From positions 466,039 to 530,038 of the forward strand of contig CAJJDN010000058.1 of NCBI GenBank assembly GCA_905182985.1: a stretch of DNA of 64,000 nt, written 5' to 3'. This document shows, piece by piece, positions 24,102-36,069 of this stretch. Source of the DNA: Paramecium sonneborni (taxonomy: Eukaryota > Ciliophora > Oligohymenophorea > Peniculida > Parameciidae). Numbering within the stretch: the stretch's first letter is position 1; every line of letters starts with the position of its first letter. The notes beneath the pieces are model-generated. The model was not told the origin of the DNA. It worked only from the letters and a program-made list of their open reading frames with translations, and ran no database searches. Made by a program: the position numbers and the translations under genes.

Positions 24102-25082
24102 TCATTTCTTGGGTTTGGTGGTTGTAGCTTTTTAAGTTTATTATGGAACAGTCTTGGCTGGAGCAGTTGTTTTAGTTGTAACAGCAGCTTTAACTGGAGC
24201 AGTTTAAGCTTTAGTTGTAGGAACTTATTTAGCAACTTATGTTGGTTTAGTTGCTTTAACATCTTTAGTCTACATATAGAAAAAGAGATAAATACTTTAG
24301 GCTATTCTTAAGTCTTTTCTTTAATTTCAGATGATGCTTTTCTGTGTTTCTTATGTGCTTCATGAACATCATGTGCTAATTTTTTATATGCTTCTAAAGC
24401 TTATTTAGCTTTAGTTCTTCTAGCTTATTCAGATTTCTTTTAAATTGTCTTTCTTCTCAATCTGGATTCAGTAACAAGTCTTTAAATTTTAGGAGCTTTT
24501 TATCTTTTCTTTCCATCCTTTGTTTACCATGTTCTTCTAATAAGATTCTTTTAAATAAGAGCAACACCATCAGCCTTTTTGAATCCAAATAATCTTCTTA
24601 ATTTAGTTAATCTCTTTGGACCCAATCTTCTTGGTACATTTTAATCTGTAAGTCCAGCAATCTCATTTGTTCCCTTTTTAACAACTTATAAGGCAAGGAC
24701 TCTAATGTCTTAACCAACTATGCATCCTCTAATTGATTTTCTTTTCATTTCACCATCTTTTCTTGGTCTATAACCTTTATGTCCTTTTCTCATTAAAATT
24801 CTAACTCTTCCCTTAAAGAGAACACCTTGTCTCATTGGAAATCCTTATTTGTCATTACCACCTGTTATCTTAAATACATAACCCTTAAATTCATCACCTA
24901 AGTTGTCTGCTTCTACAACTTATCCCATTCTCTTATCAAAGAATATTGAGCTATAAGAATTATATATATATATTATTATTACCATTTCTTATCATCATCT
25001 ATTTCGACTGTCTTTTAAGCACCAGTTAAGGGATAGGAAATATTGAACTAATTAAAGTATATTTTCTATATGTTACCTTCAT
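24102..25082 (-). CDS. RPS6: 40S ribosomal protein S6 (eS6)
   Basis: Component of the small ribosomal subunit. Three introns, 25048-25076 (29 nt, directly after codon 2), 24951-24982 (32 nt) and 24270-24295 (26 nt), give 297 codons plus stop. Family hallmarks are plain: [89 protein letters not shown] and KRQKAPKIQRLVT. The core is of normal length. The C-terminus is odd: instead of the RRxSSxR phosphorylation cluster of animal and plant S6 it has, after a KEKTQEQPK segment, about 50 residues rich in Thr, Lys, Ala and Pro ([20 protein letters not shown]), reached only by splicing the last intron. Confidence 0.97.
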
Positions 25083-25201
25083 TAAAATCTTTAGATTTTT
25101 TAAATTAGATTTAAAATTATGTGTTTCACAATTTAATATTATCTACACAGTACCACATCAATATTATTATATAAATAATTTTATTAACATAAAGTATACT
25201 A

Positions 25202-26770
25202 TCATAAACATTGATATTCAATTCTTACAATCTTCCACTCCTCTCTATTTGCTTAATTTGCACAATAATTGCATACAAATTCATATTTCTATTTATCATT
25301 AACTAATATATTAGATATTAATTCTTTTCTGCATTTTATACATTTTAAATACAAATTAGGACTCTATGCTTATTATTCTAATTCAAATTATATCATTTTT
25401 GGAATCACTTTAAAATTTGTATGATCCAAAAACTTTTCTTCTAAACTTCCCTGTATCAATAATTTATGTAAATTTGGATTACATTCTCTTAATTATACTA
25501 CACCATAACAAATTGTTTTTTAATCACAATAATAGCATTCTTTCATTATCTCAGCACAACCATTACAATATCTTACATGTCCACATGGTATCATTATACT
25601 ATCAATCAACATCATTTTACATTATCTACATTTGCAAATAAACTTTCGTCTTGATTCACTTTCCTCATTAAACTATTATTCAAATCCATATGTTGGTATT
25701 AATAATCCTGGAAATTACACCATCTTTTAAACTTAACGAATTATCCCTATTGCTTAAATTTAACTACTATAATTAGAAAAACTTATTATATTTCCCCATT
25801 TATTAAAACTCAACAATTATCTTTTCACAGCAAATTATAATGTTATTGATAATTTTTTCTGATTCTTTTCAAAAACAATAGATTTCTTCCAATTACAAAT
25901 TTAATAAAAAAAATCACCACACATAAGAGGCTTTTCTTATGCAGGAAGTTATGAATAAATATCTATTTGAATCTCTGTTAAAAGAATTTAAGTATAACAT
26001 CCTATACTTCCTTCTTGTAATTATATTTTTTTATCAATTTATATCTAAACTATCATGCCTTCTATAGCCACTGCTATTTCTTTGTTGAATGATACTATCT
26101 TTTATATTAAAATTGCTTCCTTTTCAATATACAGCTTTTGACCTTTAAAAAGGGCTCCATTCACTACTGCTACTTCTGCATTTTAGTCATCTATTGCATT
26201 TGTCACTAAAAAATTTGTTTCTAAATATTTTGTTTCTAAATCCAGGTTTATTTTATTTTTTTTTATTAATTCAAAATTAAACTTTTCATTAGTTGTATAC
26301 GAATAATTTGTAACTAGTTTATTATGTTCTGATGCATTCATTATTTATAACTCAATTTCTTTTTGAATTACTTTGAATTTCTCAATTTAATCATCTGTTT
26401 CTACAACAATTAGCATTTATTCAAATTAAAGCAACAAACATAATCTAATTAATTTTATCGGATTTAAAGGTTTTTGTTTAAAGTCCAACCTATAAGTGTC
26501 TAAATCATTTTTAGTCAAAAAAAACACAGAGTTTCTAAAAGGGTACAATTGCTGATAGTATTTAGATATATGAACTTATAATTTAAATAGATTTTCTTAA
26601 TTTTGTGGTACAATGATTCTTGCAAATAGTTTTTCTTTCTTACAATGAAATGCATTGAATTGATCTTTATGAATAATTTTATTATCTTGTAAAATTTATA
26701 AATATGAATTCTTTGATCCTACAAATGCACAATATCTATATATGCTTGTTTTTTTATTCTTTTTATTCAT
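25202..26770 (-). CDS. EF-Tu-barrel-like protein with C-terminal RING finger
   Basis: Intronless frame of 522 residues, ATG 26768-26770, TGA 25202-25204. Residues 190-260 (NAEVAVVNGALFKGQKLYI, then IAVAIEGMIVQIQID) look like domain II of EF-Tu/eEF1A-type translational GTPases, and residues 280-350 (FVxx-like CGDFFYQICNWKK, then NYSSQIQAIGIIRQV) like domain III. The first 190 residues are where the G domain would be, but no P-loop GxxxxGK(S/T), DxxG or NKxD is visible. Residues 381-415 are a complete C3HC4 RING: C381-x2-C384, C396-x-H398, C402-x2-C405, C412-x2-C415. A further CxxC pair set (477/480 and 500/503) may form a zinc ribbon. The RING call is strong; the EF-Tu relation is my inference from pattern. 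Possible role: ubiquitin ligase linked to translation. Confidence 0.75.
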
Positions 26771-27061
26771 AGTTTCTTTCAATTTATATTTTTTTTATTT
26801 TTTTATAAAAGAAATAAATATATATAAATATATTTTTAATTTATTTAGTTTATTGGATTTTGTCAAAAAAAATAATAGTCTGAAAATTTCTTAAATAAAA
26901 TTAAAAAAAATTTTTAAATTAAAGAAATTTATTAGAGAAATCTTTAAATAAAGATATAGGTTTGATAGAGGAATAAAATGATTCAAATAAATCAATTAAT
27001 GAATTTACTTTTATTAGTTTAAATATAAATTGAATATTGATATAATTAAATACAATTATCA

Positions 27062-29906
27062 TCATTGATTAGCTGATTCAATAATCTCTTCATATTTTTT
27101 AATGCTTAAGTTGATATTAGCTACTTATAGCTACAAAGCTCCATCAGAATAATTGTTTAATGACTCATAAATTGGTTTAACAATAACTTTTAAAAAACCT
27201 GCTTCATTTTTAGCATATTAAACTTCATTGTCTAAATTTCTTAAATATGGAGTTTAAGCAATACCAATAATATCTTCTAATTGAGACTAAATAATATAAT
27301 TTAAATAAAGTTACTTAAGCTTAAAATTCTTTTCTTAATCTTTCACTCCATGCTCTTGCTACTTGATATTATTTGGCTGCTCCAAAGAAATCTGCTGCAT
27401 GTGTCAAGAATCCACTTAACAAGAGTTTATTTTCTTCAGTTTCTAAATTTAATAATTATTATGTAAAATACCAAATATTTTAATATCTCCTTTAGATTAT
27501 CCAAATCTAATCTCTATATCATTTAACAGATTAAAATGGTATTGATTATCTGTTGCTAAAATATTATTTACAACATATTTTCTTATAGTAATTCTATCTG
27601 TTTTTGGTATTTAACCAAAAAAATCACATGATTTTTGAGCTAAAATTTTATATGTTACTGCAACATGATGATTTTCAAGTACCGATTTATCATTATATAA
27701 TAATGCTAATTTAGTTTAAGCATTCACTTAAAATAAGTTTGTTGTTCCAGAATGATCTACATCATGACACAATCCAGCAAAAGTCATAGCATATCTTTGT
27801 AAATCTGAAAAATATGAACCAAATTTTTAATGATGACCAAATAAAAAACAACCGTGCATAACATTAACACCATGAGTAAAATTATGAAATGGATTTGACT
27901 TTTTATTGTACTTATATTTCAAAACTGTCATAAAATTAATAAATTCTTTATTAAGTAATGGAAACTATTTTGTATATTCGCACATTTAAAATAGATTAAA
28001 AGCAATAATATATTTATTTTTATACATTTTTTTATTAAGAAGATTAAACTCGTAATCGAGTAATTTTTACTATAAATTTGGATCAACTGCAATTCTTCTA
28101 AGTTCAGGATTTTTTACATCTTCTTCATCATATTTATTCAAAAATGATTATATTTTTTTTGTTGCTTATTTCATTGTGTAATTTCTATATTTCTCCAAAT
28201 CTTAATCATGATCTTAATTAGCAGTTTGTGTTATTCTTCTTCTGTCTTAATCTGGAAGATACATAACTAAAGCTGATTATCTCAGAAATTAATTTTCCAA
28301 CATAAGTTATTTGGATTTAAAGGCTAAAGTTGCCTTTCTTATTGTAAGTAAAATTTTCACTTTGTTTCTAAATATCCTAAATAATTCTGCAAGAGGTCTA
28401 TAGTATATATAATTGTTTTACCTTTTAACTTAAATATTAAATAAAAATATAGAAATTTATTTGATTTATTTTTTAAATCCTCTTTCTATCTTTAATGAGA
28501 ATTTAAAAAATCCATCATTAAATTCCAAATGATCTTTTTAAGAATCTATAATTTCTTTTACTTTTTAAATAATTATTGGGTTCTTATCAAATATTTTGTA
28601 TATAGGGTCAGCATAATGAATTTCTTTGGGCAAACTATATTTTTAACTAGATTGATAATATCATTAAATAATTACACAAATTAATCATGATTCCATTAGA
28701 CTGTCATATAGTAAAGATTTAAAAAATTGTTGAAAAACAAGCACATAATCATTTCATTATGTTAAGTGACTTATTAAAATGATTCTAATAGGTCCTTTTT
28801 AAGTTTTAATTTTTTTTTATATTTTTTGATTGATTTTTTAAAAGTACTTTTAACTTTATTAACTAGTTGTTAAGAGAGATTTCCCTCTAATTCAATACCT
28901 ATAATATCTAAATCACTTGAAAGTAATATCAATAAATAATTTGATATAGTTTGTTATTTAGTCAATTCTTTTTCAAATTGACACAACAAGTTTTATAAAT
29001 TAAACTATTGCATGATCTAAACTAAAATTTGAAACATCAATTTATAATTATATAATTCAATTGTTCTAGATACTAGTTACAGAATTTCAGTTCTAACAGA
29101 TTGCAATTTTGTTAATCCAATAATTTAATATCCTTAATAAATTAAGGTGATAAATTTATCATAAAGAAAGGTAGCCATAAAAAACTATGAATATGTTTTA
29201 TTAACATTATCACTAAAAGTCAAAAAGAGTACAGCATGTTATGAGATAATATATTATTTAGGGAGATTATGTGTTTTAAGTAATGAATAATGTTCTGTTT
29301 ATGTATTATTTAATTAATGAGCATTTTATTTATGAGCCCAAGAACTAATTTTGTATTCTTCTTTAAAGAACCTGAAATCAAAATTATTTGTAAGAATAAC
29401 ACATTAATGTCCCTCTTCAAATTGAATTAGGTAAAATTCCTCCACATAAAATTGCTTTAGGACTAATTTTATTAAGTCTTTAATTTCTTATAAATGATGT
29501 TAGGCTTTAAAACATTCTTCGTAAATTTCATTCATATTTGTCTAGAAAATAATTGATATGAAAATTATCTATTACCTTAATATCTCGATAAAATTCTTTT
29601 ATATTTTCTTTTAATTGTGAATTGATGCTAACAACAGACTCACTAATTTTATTTATAATAAGAGTACAAATAAGATTTAATAATATGTTCGCTTCCATTC
29701 TTATTGTTGAGTATGATTGAAACTCCTGATAAAAAATCATTTTAAGACAACCCCTTTTCATAATCCATAAAAAGAGCTTTCAATTCAGGATTATCGTTGA
29801 TGGCATAATCACATAAACGTGTATATTGATCAGGAGTTATTAATTTCTTATTTTTTAGACTAATAAGTAGAGCAGTTAATCGACTTGATTAAGCTAAATA
29901 ACTCAT
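27062..29906 (-). CDS. 3',5'-cyclic-nucleotide phosphodiesterase
   Basis: Hydrolyses cAMP and/or cGMP. The catalytic HD domain lies in the 3' half (about 27070-28130): [14 protein letters not shown] gives the HNxxH metal motif, and [16 protein letters not shown] the class I PDE signature HDxDHxGxx[13 protein letters not shown] and [10 protein letters not shown] follow in the usual order. The N-terminal region, from ATG 29904-29906 ([20 protein letters not shown]), is about 500 residues long and could hold GAF domains, but I could not confirm them. TGA lies at 27062-27064. About 2.85 kb with several small introns, one of 24 nt near 28400. Ciliates use cAMP and cGMP to control ciliary beating, so a role there is plausible. 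Confidence 0.85.
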
Positions 29907-30178
29907 ATTTAAATTATATTATTTTTATAAAAAGTACTAACAACAAGAAAGTGAAAATTAGAATTTAGAATTCTAATAGTATATATCCATATAACTATTC
30001 AATTTCTTTTTATTATAAATATATAAATTATAAAAAATGAAATGAGTTTAACTTAAAACAAATCTACACTTTTCACTATTATATTTATCTTTCTCGCACT
30101 GAATTAATTTTATTAATCACATTTAATTTCCAATTTCTAGTCTTTGGAGTTAATAATTCCTGATCAACTTATTAATAA

Positions 30179-31272
30179 TCACTAAAAGATAGAAAATATG
30201 AAGTACTGCTTAAATGTAGTTGTAAATTAACCCTAAAATGAAGGAGTTGTAATAATTTGGGTAGCTTTTTATAATGGACTCAAAGGATAAAAATCAATAG
30301 AAGCCCTCTCTTTAGTAAAGAAGATATCAGAATTAGATATAGGATTTCTATAGGTAGGTTAATATAGTTACAATTTAGAATAACTATTTTTAAAATTTGG
30401 TAATCGTTCATAATTCTAATTCTGATGCCATTTATAATCTTAATTATAATTGGAATTTCCATTTAACTGCAATCTTCCGGTTGTAGAATTGGTTGGTGCT
30501 TTCATAATTTCAGGTTTTTCTGGTTATTTAAAATTAATGTGATTAGCCTAAAGATTACAAAATTAAAGAACACTTTATATGTAGTTAAAGCAGCCATTGC
30601 TAAAATTCTTCGCTCTGAGATAGGCTTGAAAGATTGGATTATCTCATTTGGAATTGGTTTCTAAAAATACTGTTTATAAGTAGTAGTATTTTAATTTTGT
30701 GAACTGTTTTATTTATAATCTTCATATATCCTGGAGTCAATTCCAATTTTTCTATCAATAGATTTTAAAGTAAAATCTTTAGAATATTAGGTTTAAAACT
30801 TTTAAGGCAAAACAAACCGTGACATATTCAAATCTCCAATAGCTCTTTCTTATAAATACAATCCTAATAAATTATAAAAGTAATCTTTATTGTCTTCTAA
30901 TAATTTCTCTACTGAAGTTTCTAACAATAATTCTTATGGAATGATTTCTAACCATATTGGATCAGTAGCAGGGATTTCAATACCATCAAATACATCCTAA
31001 GAAATACAAGGGATTTAATTCAAGGTTTGAGAAGCCATATTACTATGCGACTTTTAAGTATTTGTATCTGTTTTATCTGTTTTATCTGTTTTTTATGAAT
31101 TCTCACCTTTTGATGAGACATCCTAATTTCCCTTTTGAGGAAGTTGATTAAGAGTATTGTTGCATATTTTCTTATTCTTTCTTTTCAAAAGAACAGTTTT
31201 TCGAGAGAGTTATGGACCTATAATGTTTGGAGTGTTATTGGAAAGAACTTATCGTAATTAATCTGATATCAT
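30179..31272 (-). CDS. Hypothetical protein, 355 aa
   Basis: ATG 31270-31272; one 26-nt intron at 30548-30573; TGA 30179-30181; 1,068 coding nt. The N-terminus is basic (RKTVLLKRKNKKICNN) and contains a tiny TDKTDKTDT repeat from a 9-bp tandem repeat. The centre is a Leu-rich segment, EIIPQELLLETSVEKLLEDN, then KDYFYNLLGLYLQERAIGDL. The C-terminal third is Asn/Tyr/Pro-rich (NQDYKWHQNQNYERLPNF). No known domain and no membrane helix. Function unknown. Confidence 0.7.
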
Positions 31273-31589
31273 ATTTATTTGATATTTTATGTTCATCTTT
31301 CGATTAGATTTAATAAGATAATAACTTGATTATCACCCATGGCGATAAAAATTAAAGATGATTCGTTAAACATCATTAAAATGTTACGATTTATTCTAAT
31401 CTGAAATGAAGAGAAAGAAGAATGAAACAGGAAGGATTTTAAAAGGCTGAATTGAAATAGTAAGACATAAATAAAGTTTTAAGTTTGCATAAATTAGTAA
31501 GTAAGTATTGTAAAGTATTAGTGTAGAAAAATAATACATTTCTATGCAAACTTAATATTATTTTAATAATTAGAAAAACGACTTATATA
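31273..31589. other. Intergenic
   Basis: 317 bp between divergent genes. Contains Gly/Arg-type GA-rich stretches near 31390-31440 but no open coding frame of note; it should hold the promoters of the hypothetical gene and the secreted protein. Confidence 0.5.
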
Positions 31590-31829
31590 ATGAAAGTGAT
31601 AATTGCGTTGTTCTTAATATCGTTGGTGTTAGCTGAACCAAATTTGGTGGGATAAGAATCATAAGCTAAAATTCATACTTTTTTAGGAAAGGAGAACTGT
31701 AGTGATTGCGAAGTGAAAGGGGGTTCATATTGTGAAATTAGAACAAACACTTTTGTATGTTGCAGAAGCGATGATCATTGTCAAAAAGGAGTGGGATGCT
31801 TATAAGCATTTACTGGCATCATATGTTGA
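31590..31829 (+). CDS. Small secreted Cys-rich protein, 79 aa
   Basis: Single exon, ATG 31590, TGA 31827. Residues 1-15 are a clear signal peptide (MKVIIALFLISLVLA), with cleavage likely after VLA. The mature part of about 64 residues contains eight cysteines in the order ENCSDCEVKGGSYCE, VCCRSDDHCQKGVGC, and GIIC at the very end, suggesting several disulphides. The gene uses more G and C and more GTG/GGG codons than its neighbours. No family recognised: it could be a secreted signal or pheromone-like factor, a cortical protein or a trichocyst-related product; none is shown. Confidence 0.8.
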
Positions 31830-31869
31830 AATCATCATCTAATATTAAATATATATATAATAATGCATT

Positions 31870-33279
31870 TCATTTAAGCCAATCAATAACTTGATTTAAT
31901 TCATCTTCAGACCAATCCCAAAGATCTTTGAATTTAGTGTCAGTCAATCTTTCTAAGAATTAAGTATATAAACCTCTCATTTTGATTTCCTGAATCGATG
32001 GTATTTCTTCTAAATCGAGTTATTCATCCTTTTAAGATTAGTTTTCGTTATTAGAGATAGATTGAGAATGTAAACAGCCTTAACTGTTATCATTATATTC
32101 TTAATTACTAGGCTCTTTTTATTCTTCTTAATCACTTTCTTCTATTTAAATATCTTCCTCTATGACTTCTTCAACATCCTCTTCAAAATCTTATTTATAT
32201 TTCTCACTCAAGACTTCATTGGTTGATTAATTTAAATCAGATTATTCCATGAGTTTGTTTGATCTCAATTACTCTATTTATTTTTGCAATTCCAAAATCT
32301 TTTGGTCTTTTTATTTATTTAATTCAAGAGAATTCTCAAGCAAACTTTTTAGACAAGATATTGGTGTATGAGATTTCATTTCATATCTTTTGTATTTCTT
32401 GTGACAATATTAACAAAGAATATCCTTAAATTCACATTATTCAACATGCTCATCAAAATCGATAGCTTAATGTTTTTATTTACACCAGTCACATTATATT
32501 GGTCTACAATCACATTCTTGTAACTAAATTTAGGTCTGATATATACATGTAATTCAATATCCATTCTCAATTAATCCTTTGAACAATATTTACATTGAAC
32601 TCTACCATATTTACATTCTAGATGATGATCTTCAAGATCTTTACGGAACATAGTTTCATAACAGCCAATATTTTAACAAACTTATTCTTAATACTAACAA
32701 TAATGGTTTTCATGCTTTTCGCGAAAATCATAAGTTATTATTTCTTCACATCCTTCTTACTAACTATTTAAAAATAAAATACCTTATATTTGCAAGTTAG
32801 AAGCAATTTACTTAATAATTTAAGAAGTACTTTTGGTACTTTATCATCCATTATTCCCTGATTATGAAGATATTTGCTTTTATAATTCAAACCCACTCTA
32901 CAACATGGACACTATTAATTGGCACTTTTTTCAAACCTAAAATATTGAACAAATCAAAGTACCATGTTTGTATGCATTTACCACAATAACTTTGATCACA
33001 TTCTTTACAAATCTTTGGAGATATTATTATATGACAACAAATTGGACAAATAACTTCATCCAAAAATACTTTGACTTCTGCTAAATTAAAAATTCTGCTT
33101 TGATCAATTACATCTACCTCTTCCTCATCATCCTTATCTTCGTTCGATTTTTATTCGAATGAAACTTATTGACTATCTTAGGATTCGATTGGATATTGAT
33201 CTTCATATAAATCAATATCTTAATCTGAAACAATATCTGAAATGTAATCTGAATTTTCTAAAGCGTATGGATAATACAT
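31870..33279 (-). CDS. RING and TRAF-type zinc-finger protein (putative E3 ligase)
   Basis: ATG 33277-33279, TGA 31870-31872. An acidic N-terminus (EDKDDEEEVDVID) precedes a RING at about residues 75-125: CPICCHIIISPKICKECDQ, YCGKCIQTW, and after a 26-nt intron CPCC. TRAF-type zinc fingers follow: CKYKQEGCEEIITYDF (across a 23-nt intron), then CDCRPIQCDWCKQ, and CEFKDILCQYCHKKYKR with spaced His. Then comes a short coiled coil (LELNKQKDQKILELQKQIEQ) and an acidic tail ending NQVIDWLK. RING plus TRAF fingers is the layout of TRAF-like ubiquitin ligases. I placed two introns; the total length implies at least one more. Confidence 0.85.
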
Positions 33280-33383
33280 AATATCTTAAATAAAATAAAA
33301 TTAATGTTGTATAATGTCTAGTTTTTGATTAATAAAATTTATAACACACAGCTTTCACAGTTTAATAAATTATATTAAATTAA

Positions 33384-34244
33384 ATGTTAGATAACTTAAA
33401 TTAGGATGTCTCAATTCTTTAGCCATCTCTTTAAATGACTGATTCTTAAGTTCAAAATAGAATCAGACAAATGAAAATGGAAGATCCAGAGGAACAGACT
33501 TGTTATCAAAAGTTCTGTAATTTATTTACTATAGAGTAAATAATTATTATATTATCAGATATTATCGTGAATATTTTGATGTTACTACAGAATTGGTAAT
33601 ATCTAAAGTTGTTAATTCATTCAATCCTTTTTCTGGAACCTTTTTTGATATCGGAGGTGGTATACCTGAATTGTATGGACCATTTTGGATTTTAAATACG
33701 TTAATTTTCACAGTAGCATTATCTGTGAATATCAGTAAATACATGTAATTACAACCAGGTGAACATTTTGAATATTAATTTTAAATTGTTCCCTTTCTTG
33801 CTATTTTCATGTATCTCAAAACTCTCATTGTTCCAATGATATATAGAGTAGCACTTAAATGTGTTTCATAAGATCGCCTCACTTTATTACACTGTTTTAC
33901 TATTTATGGTTATTCAGCAGTTGTAATGATTCCTGTTTCACTCTTAAATTCTATTCCAAACCCTGTAAGTGAATATTTTTATTAAATAGGCAATTTAATG
34001 GATGCTATTAGTTTATGTTTTATTTGCTCAGACATCCTTTTTGACTTCAAACTTTAATCAAGAATTAAAGTATATGCCTAAGGAAAAAAAATACATGATC
34101 GTTGGATTAGTTGCTGTTGTACAGATTACAATAATGATTCTGTATAAGTTCTATTTTTTCAGTTCAATCAATTATCAACAATTGGGACTAGTAAAAAGAA
34201 AATCGCATAATCATATACTTTCACATATTTTGGGCGCTAATTGA
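33384..34244 (+). CDS. YIPF (Yip1 domain) Golgi membrane protein
   Basis: 270 residues in three exons; introns 33536-33558 (23 nt) and 33965-33989 (25 nt) give 813 coding nt. A hydrophilic N-terminus (residues 1-50, MEDPEEQTCYQKFCNLF) is followed by the Yip1 core: NSFNPFSGTFFDIGGGIPEL, then ELYGPFWILNTLIF, the ExYGPFW-type motif of the family, and about five membrane helices. YIPF1/2-type proteins sit in the Golgi and interact with Rab GTPases in vesicle traffic. The size and helix number match. The next gene starts 22 bp downstream on the same strand. Confidence 0.88.
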
Positions 34245-34266
34245 CAATAATACTATTTTAATATTT

Positions 34267-35679
34267 ATGATAAAAAATTGCAGCCATTAAAAAGTGGGTT
34301 ACCTTCTTGAAAGATCTGACATTAAAGAAGTGTGTGACTTATGTTATGACGTTGATTGTATTGAATCTCACAAGTTTGTTTAAAAAGTTGAATTATCAGA
34401 TTTTATTTCTAAGACTCTTCCACTCTTAACAAAATTCTCTTAAATTTTATTTGATCAATTACCTAATGCCATTTCAACTCTTACTCAAAAATTAAGTTCC
34501 ATTTATGAAAAATTAATATTAGAATCACCAAAAAAGTAAATTCATAGTATGATTGAAATATTATAAAATAAAGATGATAAATACTTTGCTCAATTATTAG
34601 ATTTTTATATTACACGTAACCACATAAAGTTGATTAAAGAAAAGTTAAATGAAGTTTGTAATATTTATAATATCATACAAAAATTTCAGGAACAATTTCA
34701 ACCAAATTAGTCTGAAACTCTTGAAATTTAAGAGTTTAAATCAAAGAACAAATTTGAAAAAATTAAAATAATGTTCTCAAAAAAAGATGAGTCTATAATC
34801 TAATCATTACCTTTAATTGAAGTGAACAGCAAAACCTTAGAATTGACATAAAATTTTGAAATACCAACAAATTTTAAATTTAAAAGATTATATAGTGTTA
34901 CTTGGTTAAATGATTAATTTATAGGTATTGCAGCAGGAGAATATCATCCTTTTATTATTTATGATCCAAATAAAAAATAAATTCATCAATAAATTATTGA
35001 AATAAGAAATGGTGTTTATGATTCTATTGTTGTAAATTCTAATTAAATAGTTTTGGCCTATGTAAGAAATTTAAAATTATTTGATTTTATCAGTGGTAAA
35101 TTTGTGGCCAATTTACTTGAATTTCAAGAATCATCAAGTATGCCAAGCAAATTATACTATTGCAAATAATCAAATTCTGTATTTGCATCAAATAATTTTA
35201 ATTAACTAAGTTCTATTAATTATATCAATCGATGGAAATTAGATAACGGGCAACTTATAAAATATGAAATTTAAGCCAAAACTTATGGTCCATTATGTAT
35301 TATCAATGATAAATAGTAATTTTGTATTAGTCTTTGGTGGGAAAAGAATAAAAAACTTTAAAGAAATAATTATATTTTTATTTGGAAATATGATAAAAGT
35401 GAACCATTTAAATAAATCAACACAAAAGAACCTTAATATACTATGAATATTATAGAAAACGAAATAATTGGTTTTGGAACCGAAATCTCTATTTGGAGTC
35501 TTTAGACATACAAATTAACTAAAAAAATCAAATTTCCAGAAGAAAAACTTAATCCTTGGAGTTCATGCATTTTTGGTGAATTGATTATTTTGGGTAGTGA
35601 AAATGGAAGTATTCTTTAATTATATTCTTAGATATTTGGACAACAAATAAAGCATTTGATAAGTGGGAAAAGTTAATGA
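34267..35679 (+). CDS. WD40/propeller-like protein with N-terminal Cys/His motif
   Basis: 470 codons open without an intron, ATG 34267 to TGA 35677. The start NCSHQKVGYLLERSDIKEV followed by CDLCYDVDCIESHK looks like a shortened zinc finger of the kind found at the front of many ciliate repeat proteins. Residues 60-190 are helical (possible coiled coil). From about 210 to the end, short beta-rich repeats (IAAGEYHPFIIYDP, VLAYVRNLKLFDFISG, IIGFGTEISIWSLQTYKL, IILGSENGSILQLYS) suggest a degenerate beta-propeller. Just past the stop another frame (to 35777) continues this style (VSGKFIITALDCSFCIFQIKN), so the true end may lie there through an unplaced intron or a sequence error. Confidence 0.65.
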
Positions 35680-35792
35680 AAATGAGAGCAAAGACGATGA
35701 AAATTAATCAAGTTAGTGGAAAATTTATAATTACTGCTTTAGATTGTAGTTTTTGCATCTTTTAAATTAAAAATTGATTAAGCATATATATA

Positions 35793-36069
35793 TCAAATTT
35801 CTTATCCACTTGAAGCAACATTAAGTATTTAAAATAAAGCTAAAATCTTAAAATTATAATTTACCAGAACCAACAACAACAAATAAAAATACACCTAACA
35901 AAATCGGTCCTACAGGAAGGTTTTCCTCTTTTTTCTATGAAATTATTTTATTTCATTACAATTAATGATTTAGGAACTTTTCCAGCTTTATTAACGTTTC
36001 CATGATAATTTTAACTTCTTAACTTCATTGTTTAAGCAGATGGCTGAATAACTTATATATAAGTACCAT
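35793..36069 (-). CDS. SERP1: RAMP4/SERP1-type ribosome-associated membrane protein, 67 aa
   Basis: Tiny tail-anchored ER protein of the Sec61 translocon, thought to stabilise nascent membrane proteins. Three introns, 36044-36066 (23 nt), 35935-35959 (25 nt) and 35840-35864 (25 nt), leave 204 nt. The first intron directly follows the ATG, so exon 1 codes for Met only. The spliced protein starts MPSAQTMKLRSQNYHGNV, then NKAGKVPKS, and has the family's conserved end: ENLPVGPILLGVFLFVVVGS then ALFQIL. The pattern of a hydrophilic RGN-like part, VGP and one membrane helix is diagnostic, and length is as in animals (66 aa). Without splicing none of the conserved end can be read in one frame. Confidence 0.9.

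Noticed and set aside
25417..25641. Plus-strand frame of about 74 codons in the standard code
   Set aside because: It is antisense to the RING end of the minus-strand gene 25202-26770, which has a far better protein signature.
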